Notes under the pieces: generated by a model
Databases searched by the model: none
What the model was told of the DNA's origin: nothing
Seen by the model: the letters and a program-made list of their open reading frames with translations, nothing else
Shown: piece after piece, positions 24,301 through 63,955 of the stretch
Numbering within the stretch: the stretch's first letter is position 1
Layout of the letters: each line of letters opens with the position of its first letter
Assembly: GCF_028769735.1 (NCBI RefSeq)
Contig: NC_088186.1
Span: 5,735,001 to 5,799,000, forward strand
Length of the DNA: 64,000 bases
Direction: 5' to 3'
From: Zonotrichia leucophrys gambelii
Taxonomy: Eukaryota > Chordata > Aves > Passeriformes > Passerellidae
Position numbers and translations under genes: made by a program

Positions 24301-27220
24301 TTTTGTCTTCACATCTGGACATGATTCACAGGCAAGGTAGAAATTGCAGGCATTAATCTAGACTAGGCACTTGAAAACTATCTCAGGTACTGATTTTCTG
24401 TGTTGAAAAGAACTGTCAGGTTAAGACATGAACAAAAAATAAAAACATATCTTTATTCCTATTATCTTTACATTAGCAATTCTATTATTAAAGCAGCTTC
24501 ATAATTTGTTTTGAAAACACAAAAAGAAAAGGAAAATCCACTTGTGGAAACATAATAATGGAAAGACAGAGATATTGCCCACCATAGAAATTACAGTCAT
24601 TTCAGGGAATCAAAATTTCACAATACAATTGACACCCAAACCATCTTCTACCTTAATATACTGTGTTTGTTTGTACTGCACTAACTCTGGACAAAGAAAA
24701 TAATCTACTGCAAACAAGGCTAGTGTGTACATAACAGATAATTAAATAAATGGCCTTAACCTTGTAACCAAGAAAGACAAACAATCAAAATCTCAGTATA
24801 TTATCTAAATATATTGATGAAAAAATACTTGCTCCATCATGCCTAAAAGGGAAGGAATGTATTCAGTATCTAACCTGATACCTCCTAGTGCTATTCCCAG
24901 TTGTGAACAGCTGGGCACACGTGATTTTCAACAACTGAAGAGCCTCTGTTCTGAGGACTAGGGACTAATTTAAAGAGAAGATGGAAGGAAAAAAAAAAAA
25001 AGAAGACAACAAACAGAACTGCCAAGCACAAGAACTGCACTGGTTCAGCAGGAAATAGCCATGGTATGGTTTCAGTCCAAGAGGATGATTAAATAACTCC
25101 AGTAAGTAAGCGTTTCCCATAACGACAGTACCTTGCATCTGCTGCATGAGTAAGGCCCGCTGAAGCATAGGATTGGCACTGAGCAGCGATGGCTGATTTG
25201 TTGCCCGTAAGCTCAGCATCTGTTGCTGCTGCGGCGGCGGCAAACCCCTGGAAAAGAAGGCATCAATCATGAAAACCCAATAAAAACTGTACCCTTCCAT
25301 TCCAGGCATAAAACAGAGGGGCAAATGGCTGAAAGGCTGATATACATGCATGAAAAGACACCATGCGCTGGCACTGTATCCTCTTTCCTCCACTCTCCTG
25401 GAATTTCCAAAGCTGACAGATTGTCTATCAAAGAATTTGAGGTCAGAGACAACTCCTTAGCACCAAGCCCACATAGAGCCTCCCAAGCAGCACAAAAAAA
25501 GCCCAGGAGCTGACTGCGGTTCTACAGAATTATGCAGCACCCGTCAGGAGAAATGAGTGATCTAGATCAGCAGCTACATTTAACACGACAACAAAAAAGT
25601 TCTAAAAAACAGGGAGTTTTTGCAGTAGCTTAGAGCTCGTTTTCCCAAAATCAACACCTCCCACACGGAGCCAGACAGGTCAGAACTGTCAATGGTGCCC
25701 CCTAACTGCAAGAACCAGATGGAAAAATAAAGCACGGCCTTCATATTTAAAACACGAGGAGGAAGAAGCAGCGGGGAAGAACTCTCCAGTTCTAAGGAGG
25801 GTGGAGCAGACGTGAGAGAAAAGTCTGAGGAAACTGGCAGGCACTTCTTGAGGCGATTGCAAGGTCAGGCCCACCTCTATGCACGCTGCTGACACAGCTG
25901 AATCTGACAGAACTGAAGAGAGGTACAAACAGGATCGAAATATCCACCCTGACAAAAAAACCCAACCCCTTTAACAGAATTCACAGCAGCTCATCTTCAC
26001 ATTTGCTGCTCTAGATTGTTCCAGTCTCTGAGCAGAGATATTTATACTGCAAAAATCTTACTTTTAAAGGTGTAAGATGCAGCGTGCTATCTAGCAGTCA
26101 GCCCCTTACTGGCATTTTAAGTGCAGCTTTTTTTTATAGCATAAAATATATAAAAATGGTAAAAAGATTTGCAGGTTCATATTTCGAGTAAAACAGAAAA
26201 TTTCCCACGCTTACCTCAGAGACAAATGCCTTATAAGGATAAAGTAATACAATAATTCCTTAAATAACAAATTAAATTTCTTCCTAAATTCAAATCCCAT
26301 TGCTTTGAATTTGCAAAGAATAAGTCTTTAAAGATAACAGTAACTGCAAATGAATGCATTATTTCAGAGAATTTGTGCTGGTTCTACAGATCTCAGTTCA
26401 TCGGGGACAAATGCTCCTATTTAAGTTGTTTCACATCTTGCATTTTTTAGGAAAACCGTGGTTATTTTCTGGCAAATGTTCTTTCTCCTTTCACAAACAA
26501 AACACAATTTTCTCCATCCCGTCCCTGCCCCACCGTGCTCAGCCTTAGAGCTGGTGCCATTGCAGAAATAAGTTCAATCATCGCACCCACAGCAGCAGAC
26601 CCAGCCAGAGAAAGCAAATAAATAAACACTTTAAGTTCAACAATAAAACAATAAAGTGCTCGTGTCTGCTGAGGGTGGCTCTGCTGAGTGCTGCGTTTCT
26701 GCAGGAGAAGGCGTTTTCCCCGAGCCCCGGCTGCCCTGCCCGCCCTGAGGGGCTCGGAGCACCCACCCACCCAGCGCTCCCACACGGACTGCCCGGGTCA
26801 CCCCCGGGCTCTCGGGGACGCCAGCCCCGGAGGGCGGACAGGGACCCCCGGAGCGCTGAGCGGACACGGCAAGACCCCACAGGGGCCGCCGCCCTCCCTC
26901 CCACACCCCCGGCCCCCTCGGTGCCACCGGGCTCGGCCCCGATCGCGGCCCGCGCCCCCCAACTCCCGCCCGCCTCCCTTTGTTGCCTTCCCCGCCAGGG
27001 GAGGGCAGCGCCGCACCGGCCCCGCCGCGGCGAGCACGGACGGAGCGCGGGGAGGCGGAGGAGAGCGATCCCCCGGGACAGGCCCCGGATCCCCGGCCTC
27101 GCGTAGCGGCGCTTACCGGCCTCCCTGCTGCGCCGGAGGGTGGTGATGGTGCTGCTGCTGCTGCTGGAGGAGGTGCTGGAGCTGCAGCAGCTGCTGCTGG
27201 AACTGCTGCTGGTTGAACAT
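8799..27220 (-). CDS. CIZ1: CDKN1A-interacting zinc finger protein 1, complete coding sequence in 15 exons
   Basis: Coding exons in gene order are 27220-27117, 25247-25132, 22682-22516, 21550-21415, 20580-20454, 17688-17609, 17249-17170, 16231-16049, 15730-15600, 15185-15101, 14549-14436, 14106-13927, 13332-13263, 12149-12055 and 9386-8799. Every junction is GT-AG and every phase agrees, giving 2,256 nt or 751 aa. CIZ1 is a nuclear-matrix protein that cooperates with cyclin E/A-CDK2 at initiation of DNA replication, binds p21, and anchors to Xist in mammals. Domains are a Q-rich N-terminus (1-45), the block ALQQFFPQATRHSLLGPPPVG (about 83-103), a basic KRLK near 213-216 (possible NLS or cyclin-binding motif), C2H2 fingers at 320-342, 382-402 and 413-435, an acidic tract (about 469-486), and a matrin-type finger at 528-551. 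It is shorter than the 898-aa human protein because the long central Q/V-rich region is missing. Individual exon edges are read by eye. Confidence 0.92.
11441..11474. repeat. GACA/GAGA microsatellite in the last CIZ1 intron
   Basis: A run of AGAC-type tetranucleotides with AGAG interruptions, about 34 bases long. It lies in the 2.7 kb intron between exons 14 and 15. Confidence 0.85.
12055..12149 (-). CDS. CIZ1: CIZ1 exon 14: matrin-type zinc finger
   Basis: The exon encodes YLCRLCHKFYHSDSAARLAH followed by CKSLMHFENFQ. The metal ligands are Cys528, Cys531, His545 and His551. This is the U1-like/matrin finger thought to mediate nuclear-matrix association. All four ligands are present. Confidence 0.9.
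13927..14106 (-). CDS. CIZ1: CIZ1 exon 12: ITVDAVGCFE block and acidic tract
   Basis: The 60-codon exon carries the family signature LITVDAVGCFE. A run of Asp and Glu broken by GGAG follows. The GAG/GAA/GAT codon run makes the opposite strand read as a Ser-rich open frame, which is an artefact. Confidence 0.9.
14436..14549 (-). CDS. CIZ1: CIZ1 exon 11: third C2H2 finger
   Basis: The exon reads RPFCTVCSRHFKTPRKFVEH followed by MKSPEHK. The ligands are Cys413, Cys416, His429 and His435. It is 38 codons, phase 0 at both ends, and so skippable without a frameshift. Confidence 0.9.
15101..15185 (-). CDS. CIZ1: CIZ1 exon 10: second C2H2 finger
   Basis: The exon reads RWCNTCQVHFTGDLIKHRRT followed by QEHK. 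The ligands are Cys382, Cys385, His396 and His402. Of two possible adjacent acceptors, only the one at 15185 keeps frame with exon 9. Confidence 0.9.
15600..16231 (-). CDS. CIZ1: CIZ1 exons 8 and 9: conserved GSLKVTI block and first C2H2 finger
   Basis: Exon 8 (16231-16049) encodes GGSLKVTIQQSSESRA and ends inside a zinc finger (FYCYICKTNCCSQQ). Exon 9 (15730-15600) completes it with NFQSHMAGIQHQQRLGEIQH. The ligands are Cys320, Cys323, His336 and His342, so one finger is split by the intron, as in the family. Confidence 0.9.
22516..22682 (-). CDS. CIZ1: CIZ1 exon 3: LQQFFPQATR block
   Basis: The exon encodes GNLRGFNMTAPALQQFFPQA and then TRHSLLGPPPVG, nearly identical to the human block around NLQQFFPQATRQSLLGPPPVG. 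The exon 2 phase joins directly here. The human stretch between LLLQQMQG and GNLRGY is not represented, and I did not find an intermediate exon. Confidence 0.88.
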
Positions 27221-27247
27221 GTCTGGGGAGCCCCGAGCGAGGCGAGC
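27117..27247 (-). CDS. CIZ1: CIZ1 first coding exon with the Q-rich N-terminus
   Basis: The acceptor TTTGTCTCAG|GCTCGCC at 27247 shows that this is not the first exon. There are 27 untranslated bases, then the ATG at 27220. The protein begins MFNQQQFQQQLLQLQQLL, then QQQQQHHHHPP. The CAG/CTG codon run makes it length-unstable in principle. The donor at 27116 is GGCCG|GTAAGC. Confidence 0.88.
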
Positions 27248-27542
27248 CTGAGACAAAATACGGGAGGGCGAGGGAGGCACCGGCTGCGGGGCTGGCGCGT
27301 ATCAGCCCAGCAGCCATTGAGCAGAGGAGCCGCCGCCGCTGCCGCCCATTCATTCACTGAGCCGATCCCCCCCTGCCGCCTCCTCCTTCCCCCCGGGGTC
27401 ATCGCAAGCGGCAGCCTGTGGAAGAGGTTTCCAAACCCCACCTCCCAAAACCCGCTCCCACCCTCCCCTGCCCGCGGCGGGGCCGCGCCGGGACCCGCAG
27501 CCGCTTCCCGTCCCTTCGCCTCCTCGCCCCGCCGACACTCAC

Positions 27543-27600
27543 GGCGCAGCCCGCGGCGATCACCGCTCCCCGCCCGCCGCCTCCATCTTCCCGCCGGGGA
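27543..27600 (-). other. CIZ1: CIZ1 non-coding first exon (inferred)
   Basis: A strong donor (TGCGCC|GTGAGT, minus strand) ends at 27543 inside the CpG island. The acceptor at 27247 has no other visible partner upstream, so I infer a leader exon of unknown 5' end. It contains an ATG at 27586 that opens a uORF. Confidence 0.6.
27560..27586 (-). CDS. Short uORF in the CIZ1 leader (8 codons)
   Basis: The frame reads MEAAGGER then TGA. Its ATG has a purine at -3 (GAAGATGG) and G at +4, a strong Kozak context. If the leader exon is transcribed from upstream of 27586, ribosomes would meet this frame before the CIZ1 start. The product itself is not expected to have a function. Confidence 0.45.
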   Translation of the reverse strand: MEAAGGER

Positions 27601-28120
27601 CAACAAGCACCTGCCCGGCCCCGCTGCCCGGCCCAGCCCAGGCGGGAGGCAGCTCCTTGGGCAGGGCTGCGGGACAAGGCCGCCCCCGCGGGGCTGGGGA
27701 TCACCCCCGGAGCCTCCTCTCAGGTCGCCCCAGCCCGCAGCACCTGCATCCCTCATTCCCCGCGCAGAGGCGGCATTGAGGTTCCCTGTCCCTCGAGAGG
27801 GCTGGGAGGGAATGGACACCATCTGCCCAGGGCTGGGCAGGGAATGGAATAAACTGCTGCACAGGAGCAGCAGATGGCATCCAACAGCGTGGGCTTTCTG
27901 CTCTTTGTTGTTTTTGGTTTTTTTTTTTTAAATAGTCCAGGGGAATCTTTGGTAACCATCTCACCGAGAAGATGGAAAAAACCCAAAGCAGCCTCTGGCC
28001 ATTTGCTGTGGTCACATCTTGGCAAGCCTATTATGAAAACCTGGAAAAAAACAAACAGGGACTTTTGTAATATTGCTTTATACTGTAGACTGAGATGACT
28101 TCTCTAGCAGGTCCGTCCCC

Positions 28121-28172
28121 TTTTTTTTTTTTTTTTTTTGGTTTGTTTGTTTGCTTGGTTTGGTTTTTTTTT
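28121..28172. repeat. Poly(T) and TTTG simple repeat
   Basis: A run of 19 T is followed by several GTTT units and another T run. It could be the tail of an old minus-strand retroposon, but no body is recognisable on its right side. Confidence 0.8.
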
Positions 28173-31100
28173 GGCAGGGGGTGGGTTTGCAGCAAAACCT
28201 TTCGTGCACAGCTTGTTTTCCATAGCAAAATTAATTTTAAGCGCTTTCAGTACACACAGGCTCTCTATAAAAATATACTGTGACTATCATTTCTTCTTAT
28301 GCTAAACCTCAGAAGGATCGAGATGCATTTCTGATCCTTGCTATTCCAGAGAATCCACCCTGAAATAATTTACTTTATAGTCTTTTTATTCATGCCAGTA
28401 AAGACTACTTGATTCATAAAGTTCTTGGAATTGATTTTTACCTGAAAGCATTGTAGGCTGAACACAGACAGTTACTGGTGATATACAGTTATAATTAATA
28501 ATTTTAAATGCAGCAGCATATGTTGATTTTTCCTTTGGTTCTTTTTATACCATCCTGATTTTACAATCATCAGTTTGGAGATGACTATCCATATTAATCA
28601 ATGATGGGCTCTGTTCATGTCCAGAGCCCTTTAAGGCTGTCTGCACACAGAGAAAATGCTTTCCTGTTAAGCATGAAAACTTTAATGTCATCCTAGGGAA
28701 CACACACACAGAACAAAAAACATGCATGGAGTCTTTTAAAAATAATTTTGCATAGTTCATCCTCTACTCCTGTAATGGTGCTGCTAGAGCAGCCACTGGC
28801 CTGGCTGGTTTGCAGCAGAGGGGATGAGGGTTAATCCTACAATCCCAGTACAGAAATCAGCCAGGCCTGGGAAAGCCAGAATTCAGGTTATATAGATAAA
28901 TATAAACGTGAAATTGATGTCCTCTGTTCTTAAATCTACAACTAAGGCTCTTGTAAGTATTCTTTGTATGTTCCCTTTGGAAATTTGCAAACCGCTCACT
29001 AATGAAACATACAAGTAACTAAGTTTCTTCACTGTCAGATTTTATGTTCTGACATAGTCTACAGGCTCCCCTCATAGACTGGGCTTTTCTCTCTGAGGCC
29101 CTACACACAAATCATTAAATAAACAACATTTTTGAATTTATAAATAGTCCATAGGTCTACTGCCTTGAACACAAATCTGGACATGGATTTAGTCCTGTGC
29201 CTGCACAACACAAGACAGGACTATGGCTATAGGAAGCAAAGAAAGATGTGCTGCTCCATCAACCTACAACCCAAACTGATTTCAGACATGCCTTTATGTC
29301 CAAATGTGAACATCACACCTACCAGAGAGGGTTTAATTGGATGCAGAAGAGAAAGCTCCAGATTCAGGTAATCAAACCATTTAGTTTGAAAGTCATACAG
29401 AGATATAAGGGAACTGCAGAAAATTGGGTTAAGATCCTTTCCTTCACTACAAGCAGCAAAACAGTGTGTCAGGCTGACAGCTGAAAGGTGCTGTCAGTGC
29501 CTAGTGGTCATTGGAACACAGACCTTGACCTCCCATCCACTGACAGCTGTTTTTTCCTGCAAAGAACATCTCCCTTTCAATAATTAAGCAACTCACTACT
29601 CAGTGTGCAGTGGCAAATAAAGCTCTTAATGGGAGAATACACAGAACCTTAATAAGAGCCACAATGCAGACCACAGCATTATCACTCAAAACCAACCCAC
29701 GTATCCCCTAGCCTTGGGAGTGCCTCATTGGCAATGGGAGTGAATAAAACAGAGTAAGATGTAGAAGTTCAAGGTAAGAGAATGACCCAGAAAGCCTCCT
29801 GCAATGCAGAGACTGTAGCCAGTGGAGTTGTTGGATCATGACTATAAGGCAACCTGCTCTACAGCTCTGTTTGATTAGATCAGGGTTATGAAATCTGTTG
29901 GCAGATAAGAGGACAGAGCATATGAATGCTTTTTATTCAGGAGCTGGATTGTATTATACATCCAAGTTTTTGCTGGGCTATATGAATTTTTTCCAGGGAC
30001 TGGATCAGGCATGCAGATAACCAGAGATTTCTAATTTCCAGCATATGACTGCACTGTGCAGTTTTATGTTTTAATTTTGGCTTTGAAAAAGACTTGGTAT
30101 GCAACCCTTGGTGAAGCCACATCACTTTTGAAAACCCAAGTTTTCTCAGTGCCTATGACAGCACCAACATACTGCGGTGCCCACAATTTCCTCTGCAATC
30201 TGCAAGGATGGTGTGATTACTCATCCATTTCACCAGGATATAACTAGTTCTCACCATAATGTGTTCAAGCCTCACAAACTTCTCAGAGAAAAAGCATATG
30301 GAGCTTGAAGCACTTTCTTCTCCTGGTTTGGGGGCCTATCTATTGAAAGAATGGGTCCAGTTTCACCAGACATGCTCTTAACAGCTGACATTAGTTACTG
30401 GAATTACACTGTTTTCCAGGTCTGTTTTATCTGGAGGATGACTGGATGCACACAACATTTCAAACCAAAATGATCTGTGAATTAAAGGATGTTTTCCCTT
30501 GTTCTTTGTAATATAGTTCTAGAAACCTATTCTTGATATTTCTTGATGGGCAGGAAAGGCCCATAAGAGGTAAAGATAGTTTTTATATCCATTTTACCAC
30601 ATGGTCAATCAGCTCCTATTAGTGATTTTCAGTCTCACAAGGTCAAATACATACCAGGAGTTATTTTATGACATCTCACTAGATGCAGAAAGCACTGAGA
30701 ACTCAGCTTTGTTGCTCTTAAAATATTAATTTAAACTCACATCCTTGTGCAGATCCCATTCTTAATGGAGTATAATATTCAGCTTCTTTCTTTCCTTATG
30801 TATACTCTGGCTTCTAGAGTCACACTCACAATAATACTGTCCCTAGTGTCTTATACACCAGATTTACCTTCTTTTACCTCTTTTTGGGGGATTTGCACAC
30901 CAATTCAATTTAAGTACAGAAGATGAAGAAGCATTTAACTATGTTATTCTACAAATAAAATACAATATATTTGAAAACTCAAAAATTAAAGGCTCTTTTT
31001 CTTTCAAATAGCTTTTGCAATTAATAGGAGCATTAAAAATATTTTTTTTTTCCCCTGAGGAACTGATTCCACAAGAGATCAAGAGATCAATGATGTTACT

Positions 31101-32591
31101 ATGGTACCATCACTACTATAGTAGCACTTAAGTACCTATAAAATAGATACTTAAGCATTTTCTCTCTCTATAGGCACCTTTAGATAGTTATGAAAATTTA
31201 TGAAGCTAATTTTAGTTAATATTTTTAACTATTGATCAGCTGTATTATGTAGTATTAGTATGGACAATGACAATCCTAGGCCAGTTTCTTTTTGGAACTT
31301 TTAACCTCTGCTTTTAAACATTCAATTTAAATTCTTACCTGTGTTTATAACTATTTTTAGGAACCCAAAAGGCCAGAATTGTCCACTTCAAGACCCACAG
31401 TGAAATATTCTAAACATTCATACTACCTGGAGTCAGCAGAAACATTTTGCAAGTAACTTAGAGACTCATAAGCTGATTGCATTCCACATTTTTGCCTCTT
31501 TTTTACTCTGAGGACTAGATATGTTATTTTTACAAGGGCAAGGAATGAAGGACAGAATCCAGCTCTCAAATGTCTATTTCTAATTATGCTAACTAAACTG
31601 GGAGTCCTATTTGCATGAGGTGACAAAATCAGCATACACAACTGTGGTAATGTTGATAGCCATACATAGAAACACACATATGCTTGGCCACATGCATTTT
31701 TAGGGATTCATGTTAAAGTACATTCAGAAATATTTATAGCACTGGTGTGGGGGGGAATCTTTCATTCCTCTTGTTTTTCTTTGTTCACATTTTCAATTTT
31801 TCTACTAAGATTAAAAAAAAAAAAAGATTTTTCCTATTAATTCCAGTTAGTGAAATACCTTTTGTTTTCCTTGCTCTGTCTGCTACATGCTGCTGAGTAA
31901 GTCACAGGTAGGAGGTATTACAGAATCAAAAGGTTTGTTTGCTGAGAACATCCTTGCAACTCAGTTTGTGGCAGGAGAGAAAATGGAAGGCTCTAGCAGC
32001 GATTCCGAGTGCCTGCAGTTCACTTTTTCATCAGCGGGAGGTGCAGGTTTGTAACGCTTCAGAAAATCCAAGCCTCGCTGCCTGGGATGCTCGAGGTCAG
32101 TCTCTCCGGGCTGAGCGGCTGCAGAAGCGTTCAGACTTCACACGGTAAATGAGTGGTTTGGGGTGACAATGCAGGCAGACACTGGAGCTCGTTCTGCTTA
32201 CAAATATCTCTGCAGGACACAGAAACTGGAGCAGATTCTGTGCATCTCTCAGTTTTACAGTAATATTGATCCATGTAAAGGTCGCCAATATTCTGCATGT
32301 TTTACCAATGCCATCATTCCTTTTGTTCCTTTCTTGTGCACCTGGAGAGCACATTATTAGCTCCCCTCATCCCTCCTGTCCAGTTTTACCCTTTAAGACT
32401 TCAATTAGGCCAAAATCCCCCATATATCCCCCCAAGAACCACATTTCCTAAGTATGAGTTTCATGGAAAAATAAAACTAGACAGCATAGGAAAGAACACC
32501 TGCAAAGAAGTCATGCATAAGCCTTTGTACTGTATGAGCTCCCTAACTGGTAACATAAATCCTTCTTTTCCCCTCAATCTTCAAAATCAGC

Positions 32592-32655
32592 TGTTGATAT
32601 AAACTTATATATGTTGATATAGTCTTATATATGTTGATATATACTTATATATGTT
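32592..32655. repeat. 20-bp tandem repeat, about 3.2 copies
   Basis: Three units of the form TGTTGATATANNCTTATATA lie head to tail at 32592, 32612 and 32632, with a partial fourth. They differ only at the two or three central bases. Each unit is AT-rich and partly self-complementary. Confidence 0.85.
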
Positions 32656-34090
32656 TTCAATAGTCTTTCACAAACATTTCTCAAAGCAAATGGATTGGTT
32701 TCATTTTAGCTTTGCCAAAGAAGTGGTATAACCTGAATGATTATTTCTAGAGTGATTAACTCAGAACAAAATACCTAGTCAGAGTACATGGGGACGAAGC
32801 TAAGGAGTCAACCTGTGAGTGAAACCCAGACCCAGAGACTCCATAGGCTGCAACTGAACCAGAAACAAACACTTCTCCATCAGTCAGCAGGGACTGATGG
32901 ACCTCCCAGGTCCACAGATGTGGGGGAAATGTGTCCAGATGTGTCCACCAGGTGAGGCTGGTCATGGCCACTGAGAGTTTTTAGCACAGCTGGTAAATTG
33001 TGTGAGGTGATTGAAGTGATGCAACTGGGCAACCTTTCTCTGTATTGCACCTGGTGAACTTCAAGTTACAGTGAGCTCTGGGAAAAGGATGGTTTTCTTC
33101 TTATGGTTCCTCAAATAAAGCTTCAAAGACCCTCATGGTCTAAAGCTCCCTGAGCTTCGGCTCTGATCCAGGGAGGAAGGTGACATCATTATTTGAGCCT
33201 TTGACACTCTTCATTGCTCTTTTTGTGGTGACCTCTTACAAGGAGCAGCTATCCATAGCAGTTTTTTCCAGAATCCTTCAACATAAATTATCAGAATGAC
33301 TGCAAGGCTGCTCAAAGGCTTTTGTCCACAGTCTATATCGAATTTCTTAAGCTCATTTCTTGAGATTTACTGGGTAATTTGCTGAGAGGAAAAAATAGCA
33401 TTGACAGCCCCCAAAACTGCCCACGTATGCCCTACAATGGTGTTACCCATACAGATGGAGCAGCTCCCTTCCCTCCCTTCAGTGCTCTTACCTGCACACT
33501 GGTGATCTGTTAGAGCATGGGGCAAATTCATCCCTCACCATGGCTGCCTCAGTTTCTCTGTGTGTCCACATAGGTATTTTTGCATGGATTAAATTTGATG
33601 GACATCTGTGAAATATTCATTATAATTATTATGACTAAAAAGCTCCTGGTTAAAACAAAACAGACAGCTCAAAATCTGTTGCAGTTTTTTGTATTTCGTT
33701 TCCCCCTCCACCCCCATCTCTCTCTGAGCTGTGAATAGGAGTCTTGGGTAGCACGAACTGAGAGGTGTTTGAAATGCAACATTCTCCATCCTTCTGAGTC
33801 ATTGCTAGCCATCAGATGCTTTTTTGAACACTTGTTTTCATTGCTATACTTTGAAATCAAATATGGCCTCATGTTATATTCTTATTAAAAACCCATCCCT
33901 TTTAAAAACCTAAAACCAAGCTGTTCCCTCTTTATTGCAGACAAGTAATTTTAAAAACAAAATCTGGGTACATAAAATGAAGCACCTGTTTCCATTTCTC
34001 TAAAACAAGCCTGGCAACACATCCACTGTTTTACAGCTATAAACAGAAATTGATGCATTTTTCATTTGTGTTTGAATGAAGTAGCAGAAT

Positions 34091-34243
34091 CATAGAATGG
34101 GTTGGAATGGACCTTAAAAGACATCCTATTCTAACCTCTAGCATAGAATGGGTTGGAAGGGACCTTAAAAAATATCTTATTCTAACCTCTGCTATAGAAT
34201 GGGTTGGAAGGAACCTTAAAAAACATCTTATTCTAGTCTCTGC
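34091..34243 (-). repeat. CR1-derived 51-bp unit in three tandem copies
   Basis: Units begin at 34091, 34142 and 34193. Each contains TAGAATGGGTTGGAA, then ACCTTAAAA, then ATCNTATTCTA. This resembles the reverse complement of a CR1 3' end (bird genomes commonly carry ATAGAATGGTTTGGGTTGG followed by ACCTTAAAGATCATC). The period and divergence point to local duplication of one terminus, not three insertions. The triplication also creates a repetitive minus-strand open frame that is not a gene. Confidence 0.75.
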
Positions 34244-34777
34244 CATCTTATTCTAGCTAGATGCTCAGAGAGTGGTAGAGTTTTTGCAAACCTCCAGTTT
34301 AATCTCAAGTGTTTCCTATATTGTGGTGATTTCATGAGTGCTGCCTTCACACAAAGCCCTCCTGTACAGGTGCCAGGCCGTTCCCAAGTACTGTGACCAA
34401 ACCGTGGTGCACTGACCGAATGAAGGGTGTGGCTGTGAGGATCAATTAGTGCAGGTGTAATAACCAAGCCATGAGGGTCCTTTGATCACATTTTACCTGC
34501 TCTCTGGCAGAGCTGCACAGCTGGAGGCAGGGAATGCCTCAGGGACCGTGGCACCGTGCTGGTGGCTCGGCCTCACGGACAGGTACACCGTCACTGTGCA
34601 TCCACAGCGGCTGGGCCACACAGGTGTGCCAACCTGCCGCACACAAACGCAGCCCCGAGGCAACCTGAACTGCTCTGGTTTTGGGAGCGAGTTCCGTTCC
34701 CAGGTCTCTGGGCACAGACACCCGTGCCGTGCCGTGCCATCCCAATACCGGCCCCCTCGGCCCCTAGCAGCCACCGG

Positions 34778-34797
34778 ACTACATCTCCCAGGATGCA
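34778..34797 (+). promoter_or_regulatory. ZNF143/THAP11-type element upstream of DNM1
   Basis: The sequence ACTACATCTCCCAGGATGC closely fits the known SBS consensus ACTACAA(T/C)TCCCAG(A/C)ATGC recognised by ZNF143 with THAP11/HCFC1. It lies 208-227 bases before the DNM1 ATG, at the edge of the CpG island, the usual proximal-promoter position for such sites. Confidence 0.7.
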
Positions 34798-34968
34798 GCG
34801 CGGCACCGGTACCTTTAACGCCCCCTGGCGGCAGCACGGGGCTCTCCACAGGCGCGGCGGGCGGGCTGAGGCGAGCGGAGTCCGGGCGGCGTCGAGCGGG
34901 GCGAGGGGCGCGGGCTGGAGCCGCTGCCCACCGGCCCCAGAGCCGGGGAGGGCTGCGGGAAGGGTTAG

Positions 34969-63955
<28,987 letters not shown>

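Larger units (their letters stand above)
26690..27730 (-). promoter_or_regulatory. CIZ1: CIZ1 CpG-island promoter
   Basis: About 1 kb of very GC- and CpG-rich DNA spans the non-coding exon, the first coding exon and the start of intron 1. No TATA box is visible. The extreme composition keeps several long frames open on both strands, which I do not regard as genes. Confidence 0.75.
27731..34080. other. CIZ1-DNM1 intergenic spacer
   Basis: About 6.4 kb of mostly AT-rich DNA. Open frames are all short, without splice context or recognisable protein. It holds a T-rich simple repeat (28121-28172) and a 20-bp AT-rich tandem repeat (32592-32655). I recognise no gene or RNA here. Confidence 0.6.

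Noticed and set aside
26578..27822. A 414-codon minus-strand open frame and several long plus-strand frames at the CIZ1 promoter
   Set aside because: The composition is Gly/Ala/Pro/Arg-rich CpG-island translation. The real CIZ1 exon here is in another frame, with splice sites that fit its neighbours.
34037..34246. A minus-strand frame encoding an internally repeated peptide
   Set aside because: The peptide repeat is a by-product of the 51-bp CR1-derived tandem triplet. The period is divisible by three, so the same frame stays open.
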